Of a stretch of DNA of 64,000 bases, positions 39,101-49,801 are shown piece after piece (position 1 is the first letter of the stretch; each line of letters starts with the position of its first letter). Origin of the DNA: Arctopsyche grandis (taxonomy: Eukaryota > Arthropoda > Insecta > Trichoptera > Hydropsychidae); contig NC_135355.1 of assembly GCF_051622035.1 (NCBI RefSeq), positions 30,506,986 through 30,570,985 of the forward strand, read 5' to 3'. The notes under the pieces were generated by a model. That model saw only the letters and a program-made list of their open reading frames with translations. It was not told the DNA's origin and made no database searches. Made by a program: the position numbers and the translations under genes.

Positions 39101-40905
39101 AAGCTTAAGATCGATAGGAATCTTCGTAGTAGATTTTACATAGAGGCTGGCCAACGTTCTGTCTCTCCACACTTTCTTCATGCTAACACGAAGTGATTTA
39201 AAATAAAAGTAACATTATTTGACTATTTTCAATCAATCCAGGGGGGGGGGGGCAAGTGGCCCCCCCTTGCGGGCGCCCATGCCTCGCGCTGTGTTCCCAG
39301 TTGTAAAATCGCAAATATCGACCATGATCGAAACAGGTTACAGGGGAGAAAGTATTTACATAAATCTTATACATATGTAGGTATATGTAGGTACCTAACT
39401 GAAAGTTAAATTAGAAATATACTGCAATCGTTTGGTAGTTAGTAAGGGCACATTTGTAGGCACAAAAAATCTACCCTAAAAGCCAAGTAGCCTCAATCAC
39501 AATTTTTAATGAATGAAAAATCAGAACATTTTTCTCGAGTATCACCTACATATATGTATGTACACGTAAATCTTTACCGAGTATGTAGGTATAATTAATT
39601 TATCAAGTTTTTATCGCTAACACTCTTGATAACGAGTGATATAATCAGAAAACTACACGCAATTGTATTATTCATAAAAGGAATATTTACTATTTAGCAA
39701 AATTCGGTGTCATATTTCTGTACATTTAGAATTTAAAGAAATATTAGTTCGAGGTGTGGATTTGAACTTGACACGAAATTTAAACGTGATACGTTTGAAA
39801 ATAGAAATTGTTTTCATAATTAGCCCCGCATCAATTCGTTCCGATTTCAATATCGTTTTCTAGAATACATTTGCTATTTTGCATACATTTTCTAATCTAT
39901 CGCAACAAAAGAGGAAAAATTTGTAATGTCATTCTATATGATTTCCTGCATTCCATTTTCGACACATACAATGAGTTGTACAATATATACACATTTGTGT
40001 TTAACTGTTATATATTTTGATTTCAGATTCTCTATTGTACGTTGAATACACACAAAGTCGACATGTCCAAGTTATTAGGCGGCCAAATAGGCTTGGAAGA
40101 TTTTATATTCGCTCACAGAAAAGGCACGCCGAAAGAAGTCGAAGTTATAAAGTCAGATGAGTCTTTAGGATTGACGATTACAGACAATGGAGCTGGATAT
40201 GCATTTATTAAAAGAATCAAAGAAAATTCAATTATATACAATTTACCACACATTCAGGTCACATACGACACAAATACCACGTTGTAGTTTTAAAATAACC
40301 TGTAAATAAATTTATAAAATGTTTTTATTTAATTTTACAGGTCGGAGATCATATAGAGAAATTGAACAATATAAACGTAGTAGGTCGACGACATTACGAA
40401 GTGGCTAAAATGTTAAAAGAAATCCCAAAAGACTCTGTATTCTCGATTCGGTTGATTGAACCAATGAAAAGCGGTTTTGGAAATATAGGTCCAAAATCGA
40501 GTGGGGCAAAGAGTGGAAAAAAGCAATCATATGGGTCTGGAAAAGAGACGTTAAGGTTCAAAGCTAACGGAAAAGCGTCTATCGAAAACGAGGTGTGTAT
40601 CGACTTAATTAGAATACTTGCAAATTTATCCGATAAATCTAATTTATGAAAACGATTGCTTTCAGCATGATGACCGAGCGAAGATCGGCATTGATAAAAT
40701 TAATGCTTTGTTGGAGTCTTTCATGGGGATCAACGATTTAGATTTAGCTACGCAAATTTGGGAATTGTCTGTGAGTAAAACGAACTCTATGCAGCTCGCT
40801 GAAGCTATAGATGATAGTGAATTAGAAGAGTTTGGTTTCACCGATGATTTTATCATTGAATTGTGGGGCGTGATCACCGATGCACGCTCGGGAAGAATCA
40901 ACTAA
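27118..40905 (+). CDS. kermit: GIPC/kermit PDZ adaptor
   Basis: Four coding exons: 27118-27366, 40027-40257, 40341-40592 and 40666-40905, phase 0 throughout, giving 323 residues, close to the ~330 of animal GIPCs. Order: proline-rich N-terminus ([15 protein letters not shown]), GH1 region ([18 protein letters not shown] ... [20 protein letters not shown]), PDZ at about 119-200 with the carboxylate loop SLGLTI, then GH2 ([15 protein letters not shown] ... [11 protein letters not shown]). GIPC binds the C-termini of receptors such as plexins, frizzled and integrins, and links endosomes to myosin VI through GH2. An upstream in-frame GTG is not used; ATG at 27118 starts the family's N-terminus. 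Intron 1 is 12.7 kb, the largest in the window, and contains most of the mobile elements between 27.4 and 40 kb. A polyadenylation signal (aataaa) lies at 40909. Confidence 0.93.
27937..28519. mobile_element. hAT-type element, CAGGGCTGTGGAGTC family (inverted copy)
   Basis: It starts tAGGGCTGTGCAATCGGAGTC and ends CTACAAAGCCCTG. Subterminal GACTCCGACTCCGACTC runs and interior blocks (tacgttggcaagaagt, aaaacggatgtttcctccg) match the 14987-15529 element in reverse. The flanks match only weakly (5 of 8), so it is older. Confidence 0.75.
29411..29788. mobile_element. complete palindromic MITE, GGGTCTAC family, 9-bp duplication
   Basis: Ends GGGTCTACGTGACG and (inverted) CGGTCTCCGTGACG. The arms run through AAATATCGGAAGGCAAAGAT, GGTAAACGGTACATACTCAC and GCGCGAGCAGGATACAACAG to a centre at about 29605. 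GGAAGTTTC duplicates perfectly at 29402-29410 and 29789-29797. The 9-bp duplication and long arms suit a Mutator-like MITE. Almost the whole 378 bp can fold into one hairpin. Confidence 0.9.
30150..30570. mobile_element. inverted-repeat element with CACTCCAAGT and GTTCATGAAC arms
   Basis: Left actccaagtccggttcgttcatgaacat and right atgttcatgaacgaatg...cacttggagt are inverted partners, with further pairing (tttgttcatgaac-type words) inside. The interior 300 bp is AT-rich. The borders are not exact. Confidence 0.6.
30796..30915. repeat. short inverted repeat TGACACGATGCG
   Basis: gctgacacgatgcgagcag at 30806 pairs with accgcatcgtgtcacag at 30889, with acgttactcg/cgagtaac pairing within. It is probably a ~110-bp MITE, family unknown. 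Confidence 0.5.
31573..32530. mobile_element. 958-bp fold-back element with very long arms
   Basis: Left GCATGTGTTACACCGAATCC and right, inverted, are identical over the first 30 bases. Similarity then continues through CACGCATTCGGCAA, GTTGCCCAGTTCACGGATTC and TCAAAGTGACAGCTGAATGA for about 400 bases per arm, around a centre of roughly 150 bases near 32.0-32.1 kb. The left arm holds about 60 extra bases at 31700-31760. The arms also contain several small hairpins of ACGCATTCGGCAA with its inverse. No coding capacity or sure target duplication was seen. Confidence 0.85.
32630..33340. mobile_element. partial copy of the 38.0-39.3 kb hAT-type element
   Basis: gttagaggttgtgatttctcg, the tctcgagattcgagaatctc array, an AT-rich body and the cccggattttccggtggttt scrap follow the same order as 38140-39010. 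The GGGCGCCC ends are missing. Confidence 0.7.
33720..33800 (+). other. tRNA-B-box-like scrap
   Basis: cctccggttcgaattccag at 33749 fits a Pol III B box, and cccgtccggcttagaccgg follows. It could be the head of a second SINE type, but no A box or tail is clear. Confidence 0.25.
34033..34159. mobile_element. 127-bp palindromic MITE
   Basis: agttgcttttgcccacaaaa and its inverse ttttgtgggaaaaagcaact bound arms that share ggttcactattgtc, with a loop of about 45 bases. Confidence 0.75.
34552..34651 (-). repeat. degenerate short solo LTR-like fossil
   Basis: On the minus strand it starts TGTAGGGGCCCTACGACATG, continues GTCGAGTTTTGGGTC and ends CCCATA. The GACATGGTCGAGTTT word and end types resemble the 162-bp LTR family, but it is shorter and diverged. 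It is an old remnant without a target duplication. Confidence 0.4.
35663..35776 (+). repeat. 114-bp segment duplicated at 50973-51086 (inverted)
   Basis: cgttgaaaacgttgattcgc ... ccctgacgagatgatgtac is almost identical to the reverse complement of 50973-51086. No inverted ends or family features are seen. Confidence 0.8.
35986..36260. mobile_element. palindromic ACTGGTCACA MITE (copy 2)
   Basis: It begins GGTTCGGTGATTACTAGTCA, and the arms of actggtcacaccctaaa and inverses fold back around 36120. The right end stops at gttcacatttgacta, so the outer ~18 bases and the target duplication are lost. Confidence 0.8.
36653..37590. mobile_element. 938-bp long-TIR element, TAA duplication (PIF/Harbinger-like)
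   Basis: TGGTGCGTACGGACCAAACC and its inverse form the ends. Complementarity continues through GGGCCAACTTTTTAAACCAG and aaaatatcaaaattaa-type sequence for about 200-250 bases per side. TAA flanks both ends (36650-36652 and 37591-37593). A 3-bp TWA duplication fits PIF/Harbinger. There is no transposase; the interior is AT-rich. Confidence 0.75.
38023..39281. mobile_element. hAT-type non-autonomous element, 8-bp duplication
   Basis: Ends CATGGGCGCCCGCA and (inverted) CATGGGCGCCCGCA. CCTCGCGC duplicates perfectly at 38015-38022 and 39282-39289. Just inside are a G-run on the left and a G-run plus C-run on the right. The interior carries a dense array of ctcgagattctcgaa words (38155-38305) and an AT-rich body. 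No transposase ORF. A partial relative lies at 32.6-33.3 kb. Confidence 0.85.
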
Positions 40906-43869
40906 AATAATAAAGTATAAACTGTGTACAAAAAAAATTTAATTGTAATATTATGGAAATAGTATACACATGATTTTAAAAGTATTTTATATTGTTATTA
41001 ATTATTGTAAGAGTGAATCCAGTGAAATTGACTTATGTGCTTTACTTAAATATGTCTTATATATTTTTTATGCCATTTTGAGTCTTTAGATTTTCAAATA
41101 TTTTTAAAACCTTAGATGTATTAAAGTTTTATTCTGTAAATTTTTATTGCGACACTTAGTACTGTTGTGAGATAATTTTGCACTTTTGGTAAATCAGTCA
41201 ATTTATGTACAATCTTAAAAGTTTAATAAGTATTTATGTATGTATTAGCTTTTAGCCGAAAGGCGCTTAAGCCAATTAATTATCTGAATGCCTATATTAT
41301 CACAAAGGCGAAGGATACACCAATAGATCTATATATTAATAAAATAATAATAGATCTATATAATACATATGTATATACATACATATCTACGACAATTAGT
41401 TTTCAATGTTTTGGTTAAATTTAATTTAAGTTCATTCTTTACTGATGTATGATATTTTATTTTATATATTAATTTATTTTCAAGAGAGTTTCAGGATAAT
41501 CAAAAAGTAGCGCTTTTGACTAAATTCATTAACATGAAATGAATCACAAATACTAATGTAAAACGTTACGTATTATATTAAACATATCAATAGAAAAGAA
41601 CATTCCATTTCTGAAAGCAAATATAATGCATCATTGATATTTTTATTTATTTATTTTGATGAACATCGTAAGTCGGACGTTGTGAATGTAATATAAATGT
41701 TGAAAACAAAGTAATTGTTATATAATATAATAGATATTTCTGTTCAAATGTATTTTAGAATAAAATTAAATATATGCTGCCATTCTAATTATACAATATA
41801 TATATATATATATATATAAAAGAATACAAAGTAACATCTTTTTTTGATATTTTAAATATTAAGGTTTTGTTCTACACACCGAGTAACATGCAACACGAAT
41901 TAATGTAGTTTATGTGTATAAACTTTTATATATTTTTACTTGTGATGTGCTTTAGATTTCTGAGGAAATCTTCTGTGTGCCGTGGGTAAGAAAAAGTTAC
42001 GGTTAAAAAGAGTACGGTTCTACATATGTAATATATGGCGTGAAAGTGGAAAGTGAAAATTCGGGCCCAGTATCTGGATATATTTCATGTATTATTTGAT
42101 TCTGAATCGAAATTATGTAATATTTCAAGAAAAATTATGAAATGAATCTTCATTTGTTTTATTAGACTACATATGAGCCGTTATATTCGAAAGTGGTATA
42201 AGTCCACTTTTCTTAATTTCGAGAAATATTTCGAAAAAAAATAAATACTATGTTGTACCCGATAAAATATCATCGCATGGGTGTTGGCATATTAAGTTAT
42301 TAAATAAAAAAAAAATTAAAAGAAATGTGTCAGTCCTGTGTTCAATCCGTACGCGGTCAAATTTTTTTCACTTAAACAGTGCCAATCTAATAGTAAACAT
42401 ATTATTAAATTTATTTGAATAGTTTTATTTTATTTAAATTTATATGAATATTCATTTTTTTTTTATTAAATTGAACGTCACGGATTCTACGACCCAAATA
42501 AACAAACAGACATACAAAGTCTCTTTCGAAATTATATACCAAGATTTAATATTTATATTTACTATTAATATGAATAAAAAGGTAAAAATTACCTACCTAT
42601 CTACATATAAAACAACGATAGATAAAAAAAAAATTAAATAAATTTTCAATAGATGACGGTAAATGCTTAAGAGACTTGCCTAGAGGAAACATTGCTAGTA
42701 AACGGTACATATATATAGAGGTTTTTTTCTTTTTTTTATATTCATACGTTTTGTTGGCTTTGTTTTAGCGAATCGAAACGACTATTATTTATTATTTATT
42801 AATAGTTTTGGACCATTGTGGCATTACAGGAAGAACCTAATGCGCCACAATGGCCTACATTTGGTAATGATAAAGCAAGTAAAATATAAAATAAAAAGAA
42901 AAAAGCAAAAGCATAAAAACATGATAAAATAAAATTAAAAAAAAAGTAACAAAAGAAAAATAATACTTCAGAAAAAAAATGAACAAAAGTGTAAAAATCA
43001 AAAATAAAATCAATAAATCCCATTCTTAGTTTCACATTGAACAAAATTAAATAGTACATAAGGAGAAAGAAAAAGTAAAATAAAACAAAACAAAATATAA
43101 ATGAAATTATAGTACGGCAAGCGTTATTTTACCCAGACACACAGAATAGCGTTATTATATATATGATAATATTTTGCGTTAACAATATATAAAAATACTG
43201 GTGGCCTGTAATACGTTTATTCTGCTTTTCCAAGATTCTGGACATATCGAATTAAAAGTAGTGATAACAATTTGTGAATGAAGTCAAACTGAAATAGTTT
43301 TTGGAACTCAAAATTGGACTTCAGCCACTTTAAAATATAACGGCTCATGTGTTCAACAACAAAAGATCTCAAGGAGTTTTGAACTTGGGAAGAAATGGAC
43401 CAATATAAAAGGTGAGGATTTATTTGGAATTATTTCGATGGATCGAAAACTCGGATAATAATTTCGATAAAAAATATCTAAACTTTATTTTCTGTACATT
43501 AATTATACACATTTCAATTTAAAATAAAAATAATATAACATAAAACAATTTATATATATATACGTAGTTATAATTTACAAAAAATACAAATTAAATGCAT
43601 ACGAATCAGAAGTACATAAATATGGTGCGCGCTTTACAAGTAAAATTTTCATATTTTACAAACAACTTCAATATACATATAATAATGAAAATTCCGAGGA
43701 TATTATGTATTTATTTGATAAAAATACGTAGTATTTACATAAAAATGAATGACTCGCCAAATTTCAAAAATTGTTTTCAATCACAAATCCATACAAACGC
43801 ACAGTATCTTGATTATTTACAAAAACTTAACTTAACATACATAGGTGTACAAAAAAACATTATAATGTA
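40906..43869. other. spacer between kermit and SCOT
   Basis: AT-rich. It contains the inverted repeat copy listed at 42245-42715 and a short ctaatgcgccacaatgg / attgtggcattacagg inverted pair at 42812-42855. ORFs here are lysine/phenylalanine-rich products of base bias. Much of 40.9-41.9 kb may be kermit 3' UTR. Confidence 0.5.
42245..42715 (-). repeat. dispersed repeat, inverse copy of 5.16-5.80 kb
   Basis: Reading the minus strand, tgtttcctctaggcaagtct, tttcgaaagagactttg and ccaacacccatgcgatgata recur in the same order and spacing as at 5.2-5.8 kb. Family unknown; no ORF. Confidence 0.6.
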
Positions 43870-46800
43870 TTATGAAACTTGCTGCATTGGCTTTAATTCA
43901 GGTGATACTTCGAAATCGCACCCAGTTGACATGATGATTTCTTCGACAGTTACACCTTCAGCTATTTCGGTGAGAGTGAGTCCTTTCTCCGGATCAACAT
44001 CGAAGACAGCCTGCAGAAAATATGTAGCATAAAAGTTTGTATATTGTTGTAATCAAAACAAAAATATAAGCACAAAAATCATACAGCAAAAATAATTCAC
44101 TTTCTTTTGATCATACTTTTCAAATTAAAACTGTGCTCGGGTGCTTTGAGTGAATTTACCTTTTCAGTAATTATAGTGTTGACGCAATTTTTCCCTGTCA
44201 GCGGTAAGTTACATTGTGGTAGAATTTTGTGTGAGCCGTCTTTGGCGGCATGCTCCATTGTAACAACGACTTTGGTTCCGGGAGCTGCTACGAGATCCAT
44301 TGCTCCGCCCATTCCCTTCACAAGTTTTCCCTAAAATCAAACGATAGTAAATACAAGGAAATATATTTAGAATTGTACACAGAGTAGAGTTGATGAATTG
44401 TTACGGGAATCATCCAATTGGCCAAGTCCCCATACTGCGACACTTCCATAGCTCCCAGTATCGTCAGATTGATGTGTCCGCCTCGGATCATCGCGAAGCT
44501 ATCGTCAGATCCAAAATATGATGCACCTATATTGAAAAAGTTGTTATTTAATGAATAAAAATAAAAAATATATACTTTGAAGTGTAATAAATAACATTTT
44601 GAGCTGAAAACTTTTCTCAAATTTAGTAATCTTGTTCTTTTGGAACTAAGAATTTTGACTAGAGCTTTTTATAACTAAAATACAGAACATTTCACTTACC
44701 AGGTACAACACTGACTGTTTCTTTTCCGGCGTTTATAAGATCACCGTCAACTTCATCCTTTGTGGGGAATGGTCCTAATCCTAAAATACCGTTTTCCGAT
44801 TGCAAAAGAACCTTCATGTTAGCTGGAATATAATTACTGGAAAGGACAGGTATACCTGTAGAGTAATAAAATTTAATTTATGTTAATTTTTATTCAATTG
44901 GTGTCATTTAGAAGTTTGATAGGCGTGTATATAAAGTCAAAAATTTAGAACGAAACATAACCTATTCCTAAATTGGCGTACATTCCATCTGAAAATTCAG
45001 CTGCAGCGCGACGAGCGATTCTTTCGCGAAGCTTCATTATGGGAGTCTGAACTTGAGGACTTGTCTTTTCCTTGGTTATACTTAATTTCTCAATTCTTTT
45101 TTCGTAATTTTCACCTAAAACAATATCCAAATATTTAATTGTAAATATACATATGAGCATAATAAGAAATTTTCAAGTCTGACAATTCTGAGGATATCTA
45201 TGTTGTCTTGCTTGGTAAAAAATATCTGTGATGATTTGAAGTTTTTGACGAATATTGCTAGATATCAAGTTTAATTTAACAAAAAATGAGGATGACCTCG
45301 AACGTAATATCATAAATGGAATTTTGCAAAATTGCAGTTAGAATTACTAACAAAAGTAATTAGTTAGTTATGATTAATCTTATACGTTACCTTTGATCAA
45401 CCTATGAATGAATATTCCAGGGACGTGAATTTGATCTGGATCAATATTATCGACGATTTCTTCCACTTCTGCTATGGTCACTTTGGCGGCTTTGCACATA
45501 GCAGGATTGAAATTCCTAGCACTTTTTCTAAATATTAAATTTCCGTGAGGATCAGCCTTCCAAGCTTTTACTAGGGCGAAGTCTCCTGTGATCGCTTCTT
45601 CCATTATGTAGTTTTTTCCATTGAAGGTTTGCGACTGTCTAGCGACACTCACAACAGCTACCTGTAAGCGATTGTAAAATTGTTAGTTAGAGATCTTTAT
45701 GGATTTGTAGGATATTGATTTATCCCAAGTTGTAAAATGTTTACCTTTCCATCAGGTGCGTATTTTATGGGTGCTCCACCTTCTTGAATGAGAGTGCCGT
45801 AAGCTGTCGGAGTATAGAAAGCTGGAATTCCAGCACCTCCAGCACGGATTCGTTCGGCGAGTGTTCCTTGAGGAGTTAGCTCTAACTAAATGAAAAAATA
45901 TTTATGTATGATAAATATTAAATAGTATAGAAATATCAATATATGAGCTGTTACATTTGAAAATGGCGGAAGTGTAATTTTCAGTTCCAAAAACATTATT
46001 ACTGTTTGACTAAATTCACAAAGTTTCATCACTTCTTTTAATTCGATATGTCCAGAATCTCGGAATAGCCGAATAAACGTACTACAGGCTACTACTATTT
46101 TTGAATATTGTTGAACGCAAAACATTATGTTTATAAATACCAAGCGAAGCCAGGTGGAACCATTAGTGATATATAAAACATTACATTAATTATGATGTAT
46201 GTGTAAAAATAATACCTCGAGTTCTCCACTCAAATATTGTTTTTCAAACTCAGCATTCTCACCAACGTACGATGCGATCATCCTTTTAATTTGTCTTTGT
46301 TTCAGCCATAATCCTAAACCAAACTTTTCCACACCTAAAACATTAACATACATGTATTATACATTTTAAATACAAACTATTTTAATCCAAGTGAGCGATA
46401 AAGTCTGACGAACCTGCATTATTTGAGACTACAGTCAAGTCTTTGGCTCCGTGTACAAGCATAGCGCTAATGAGATTCTCTGGGATTCCACATAAACCAA
46501 AACCCCCAACCAGAAGTTTAGAACCATCTTTGATGTCAGTAATGGCGTCTAAAGCGCTATTATAAATTTTACTAGTATTTTTTGTGCTGAATTGACATCT
46601 TACAATCTGGAAGATAAAATTTACAAAAGTGATGAAATATGTTTGTATCAGTATTCTCAGGTGATAAATATTAAAATTCAACCAATTTATTGCATTGTTT
46701 TTCGGTACCAGTTGATCTTGACCTTTTGAAATTTTGAAACGGAAACACACCGTAAATAAATTATCATATTGTACAAGCAACTGAATAGCTGGATTAAAAT

Positions 46801-47625
46801 TTTAAATTAAAATTTAAGATACACATCTATATTATTTTTGTCTGATATTTGAACTATAAAAAATTTGTAAATGTGCAAATTTTATCTCTGGTATATTTTG
46901 TATACGAAATGATAGAATTTGATTCTGTAATAATGTTCAAATGTTTCAATTATATGTATAGGTAAGTAATAAAATATATTTCAGTTACCTTAAGTAAGTA
47001 AATATTGCAAAAATTGCAAAAAATTCATTCATAAAATTGTGAATGTACAAAAATAAGGGTATATTATGAAAAACTAAATGGCATCCATATAATATATATT
47101 TTGCAATTTACATATTAATATTTTATCTGAACACAATAATTTATGAAATTTGCAATGTAAAGCGTGTACATTTTATATTACGTATTTAAATCAACAAATG
47201 TAGATTGCGCCTCTAAATAAATGTATAAAAATCATTTACGTAAGTAATTCTTAATCACACGTCAATTGTTTAAAGCGGGTGTGTATGAAACGAAAAACAA
47301 GCAAAGATAACGATAATAAAAGTGGTCCATTCGTAAACAGAATAGTTAAGCATATGAAGGTCGACGAATCACCCGATACTTATTTACGAACGAATTGGCT
47401 TGTTTATATAAACGTCAATAGGAATATCTCGGTATCGCCAATGATAATTAATCTGGTATTGAATTAGAGGTTAGGTATTGAGAACTCGTAAACATTTTAA
47501 AGAATTTAAACAAACTTGATAATTGGAGGTGGAAAAATAAATAGTTTTAAAAATGAGGAGGGCGAAGCACCCACCTGCAAGAGCGGAGTCGCTCGGGCTC
47601 CGATAACTAATCGACACGACAACAT
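43870..47625 (-). CDS. SCOT: succinyl-CoA:3-ketoacid CoA transferase, mitochondrial
   Basis: Ten exons: 47625-47575, 46606-46414, 46334-46216, 45885-45745, 45661-45391, 45114-44962, 44855-44700, 44526-44405, 44330-44160 and 44010-43870. All junctions are GT/AG and the frame closes at 505 residues (human OXCT1 is 520). The enzyme moves CoA from succinyl-CoA to acetoacetate, the key step in using ketone bodies. Exon 1 ([17 protein letters not shown]) is a mitochondrial presequence rich in Arg. [16 protein letters not shown] marks the alpha-half, [16 protein letters not shown] follows, and [11 protein letters not shown] in the beta-half holds the catalytic glutamate (about E330). [16 protein letters not shown] and [14 protein letters not shown] end the protein. 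A linker between the halves ([15 protein letters not shown]) is normal for animal fused SCOT. All key residues I can check are present. Confidence 0.95.
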
Positions 47626-48159
47626 CTTGCGTACTGCTGCTAAAGTGCCAATATCGCACCGGCCAGTGGAGATACTTTGACGTCCGAGTTTGACTCTGAC
47701 GTAAATACTCAATTCACCCTTAGCACCATAGTCAAAAGCCATATCCACTTGACACATTGGAGAAGGAATTTTACAAAAACAAGTGCAAAAAAAGTGAGCG
47801 TTAGATAATTCTGAAATAATCGAAGTGTAGTTCCACGTCAACAAATCGTAGACGTAGAACTATGCTGCTATGGAACTGATTATCTTAGTACCAAGCCGAC
47901 GAGACTAGTTTAGTAACGGAAAGTTCATTTAATGAGAATTGATGTTCCCGATTGACTCCCGCTTCGACTTCCGCCCCGATCGCCGCCATGTGAGAAAGTT
48001 CTCACTCTCGGCATCTTCCTCACTACCAAGACACAGTTCGAGTCTGATCGGCTGCAGACGATACTTGGAGACCAGCTCCAGTATTCGTCCGGATGCTTAG
48101 CGAGGAAACCTGAGGAGCCATGAACACGAAGTGCCGTTCACCGCTGAGTGTTTTCGCCT
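47626..48159. other. upstream region of SCOT and unexplained GC-richer stretch
   Basis: 47626-47850 probably holds the SCOT promoter/5' UTR. 47850-48130 is distinctly GC-richer than its surroundings. On the minus strand it contains a possible short ORF opening ATGGCGGCGATCGGGGCG near 47989, about 34 codons, without known relatives. It might be a first exon of an unseen gene or part of a mobile element. Confidence 0.35.
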
Positions 48160-48163
48160 TTAA

Positions 48164-48303
48164 GGTCAAACCGCACTATGCGACCACAACCTGCTGTGGT
48201 GCGACACGACAAGGCATACAAACAATATTTGTACAATTTCATACAAACAATATTTGGCCGCGCACTACTGTGTCGCGTCGCGGTTTCATAGTACGGTCTG
48301 GCC
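48164..48303. mobile_element. TTAA-flanked MITE
   Basis: GGTCAAACCGCACTATG and (inverted) GGCCAGACCGTACTATG are the ends, with TTAA at 48160-48163 and 48304-48307. The interior has a repeated catacaaacaatatttg. TTAA flanks suit a piggyBac-type origin. Confidence 0.65.
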
Positions 48304-48324
48304 TTAAGGCCTCAGCACACTTAG

Positions 48325-48523
48325 GGCGCTACAGACGCTCTGGAATATCGGAGCGGTATGTCTTTTGGTAGACCGTGCGGCGAACGAACAGAATTTGGTT
48401 CAACGTGCGGTGTACTGAATGCGCTTTGACCTGACGGTGAATGTTCCTACACACGCTACGGTATGCGTCAACATTCGTCGCTGCAAGAAATACCGCTCCG
48501 AATTTCAGAGCGTCTGTAGCGCC
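48325..48523. mobile_element. palindromic MITE with GGCGCTACAGACGCTCTG ends
   Basis: ggcgctacagacgctctgga ... tcagagcgtctgtagcgcc, with ccgatattc/ggagcggtat pairing further in. It lies directly beside the TTAA MITE. No clear target duplication. Confidence 0.7.
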
Positions 48524-48736
48524 TTTTACCGGATCGTCGGGTTCTCCCGTTGCGTACACCATCATACAAATGAGCGATAGCCGCCACACTATGCGGACCG
48601 CCCGCAAGCCCGTCGTGCGAACCGCAGGCCTCTGCGGATGTTTCAATTCCGCATGCGGTTGTCAGTCGGTCGTCGGTGCGCGCATTCGTGTGTAGCTTGA
48701 GTACTACACGATGTTCGACACCGGTTGATTCATTTT

Positions 48737-49534
48737 TGTAGTCCAAAGTCGAGTATGTCTTTGGGACTTGAATGACAAAAGCTACAGTGATAGTGTAGGA
48801 ATCTCGTCGTCGTCATCGTCATCGAAACCTTCGAGAATATTCCGCAACAACAAAATACATCGAGCGGAACAGCATCAAGCATTCCAGAAAATACTACGCC
48901 TCGACGAAAGCAAATTCCTCTCGTACGCATCAATAACCACTTCCATCAAGCGTTCCAGAAAATTCTACGCCTCGACAACAGTGCATTCCTTTCTTACGCA
49001 TCAACAAACCACCACCATCGGTCAGGCGATTCCAGAAACACTATAAAAGGAGGTACAACCCAAACAACGCCAGTCGACCCACAGCAGCAAGCGTCGACAT
49101 ACAGCTCCTGACCAGCCACCACTACACTACGCGGACTTGGAAGATCAACCAGCCGGACGAGCCAGCAACACACTGCCGTATCCAGAGACCTTCCGTACAT
49201 AGCTGAATGCTGAGCCAGCGACACTCTACCATATCCAGAGACCGCTGAACGACATACTTTTGCCCACAAATACCATACCTTTGTACAACCATAGGCAAAC
49301 AATAAAACTTTATAAAACTAGCACAACAGTGTTTCGTTAGGCCGGGATACGGTCAACACATCGTACCCCGCCTACATTGGTACTACCCCGACGTGATCTA
49401 CGCAACCTTCTGATCATCCAACAGCGCTGTCAACACATACGTACCCCGCCTACATTGGTGACCCCATCTTTGAACCACACAACAGTGTTTCGTTAGGCCG
49501 GGATACGGTCAACACATCGTACCCCGCCTACAAT
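48737..49534 (+). mobile_element. solo-LTR-like fossil with primer site and duplicated end
   Basis: TGTAGTCCAAAG to CCCCGCCTACA (48737-49376), with aataaaac before the end, looks like one LTR of about 640 bp. It is followed at once by ttggtactaccccgacgtga, a tRNA-Trp-type primer site. The last 50 bases of the LTR (gtttcgttaggccgggatac ... cgcctaca) recur at 49482-49534, so the leader side is rearranged. No coding part is left. It is a Ty3/Gypsy (CsRn1-like) remnant of moderate age. Confidence 0.6.
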
Positions 49535-49613
49535 AGGATCGCAAAGAGACGAACATGGAAAGAAATTTTAAAAATTGTTACGATCGAAGTCGATTGCGAC
49601 TTTCCCCCTCAAA

Positions 49614-49801
49614 GGTCTGTTCATACCTATCCAGCACGACCCGTATCCTGCAGGGGTCATGCAAGTGCGGATAGTATTCTTTGGTACATTATATGGACGT
49701 ATTCATACTCCATTCGCGCATGCGCGTCCATATAGAATGTACTAAATAATACTGTCCGTACTTGCAGGATTCGGGTCGTGCTGGATAGGTATGAACAGAC
49801 C
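49614..49801. mobile_element. 188-bp palindromic MITE with GGTCTGTTCATACC ends
   Basis: ggtctgttcatacctatcca and its exact inverse at the right end. The arms continue through gcacgacccgtatcctgcag and tacattatatggac. The loop is tiny. The target duplication is not clear. Confidence 0.85.

Larger units (their letters stand above)
27367..40026 (+). other. intron 1 of kermit, 12.7 kb
   Basis: Besides the elements listed separately, the intron holds many tacatatgta runs. It also holds an ORF at 28900-29109 with a possible membrane segment ([17 protein letters not shown]), which has no partner exons and is probably chance. No other host exon is recognised. Regulatory elements may be present but cannot be told from sequence alone. 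Confidence 0.6.

Noticed and set aside
42799-43059. Phe-rich ORF (FFCYFFFNFILSCF)
   Set aside because: Arises from A-rich sequence on the other strand; no conserved feature.
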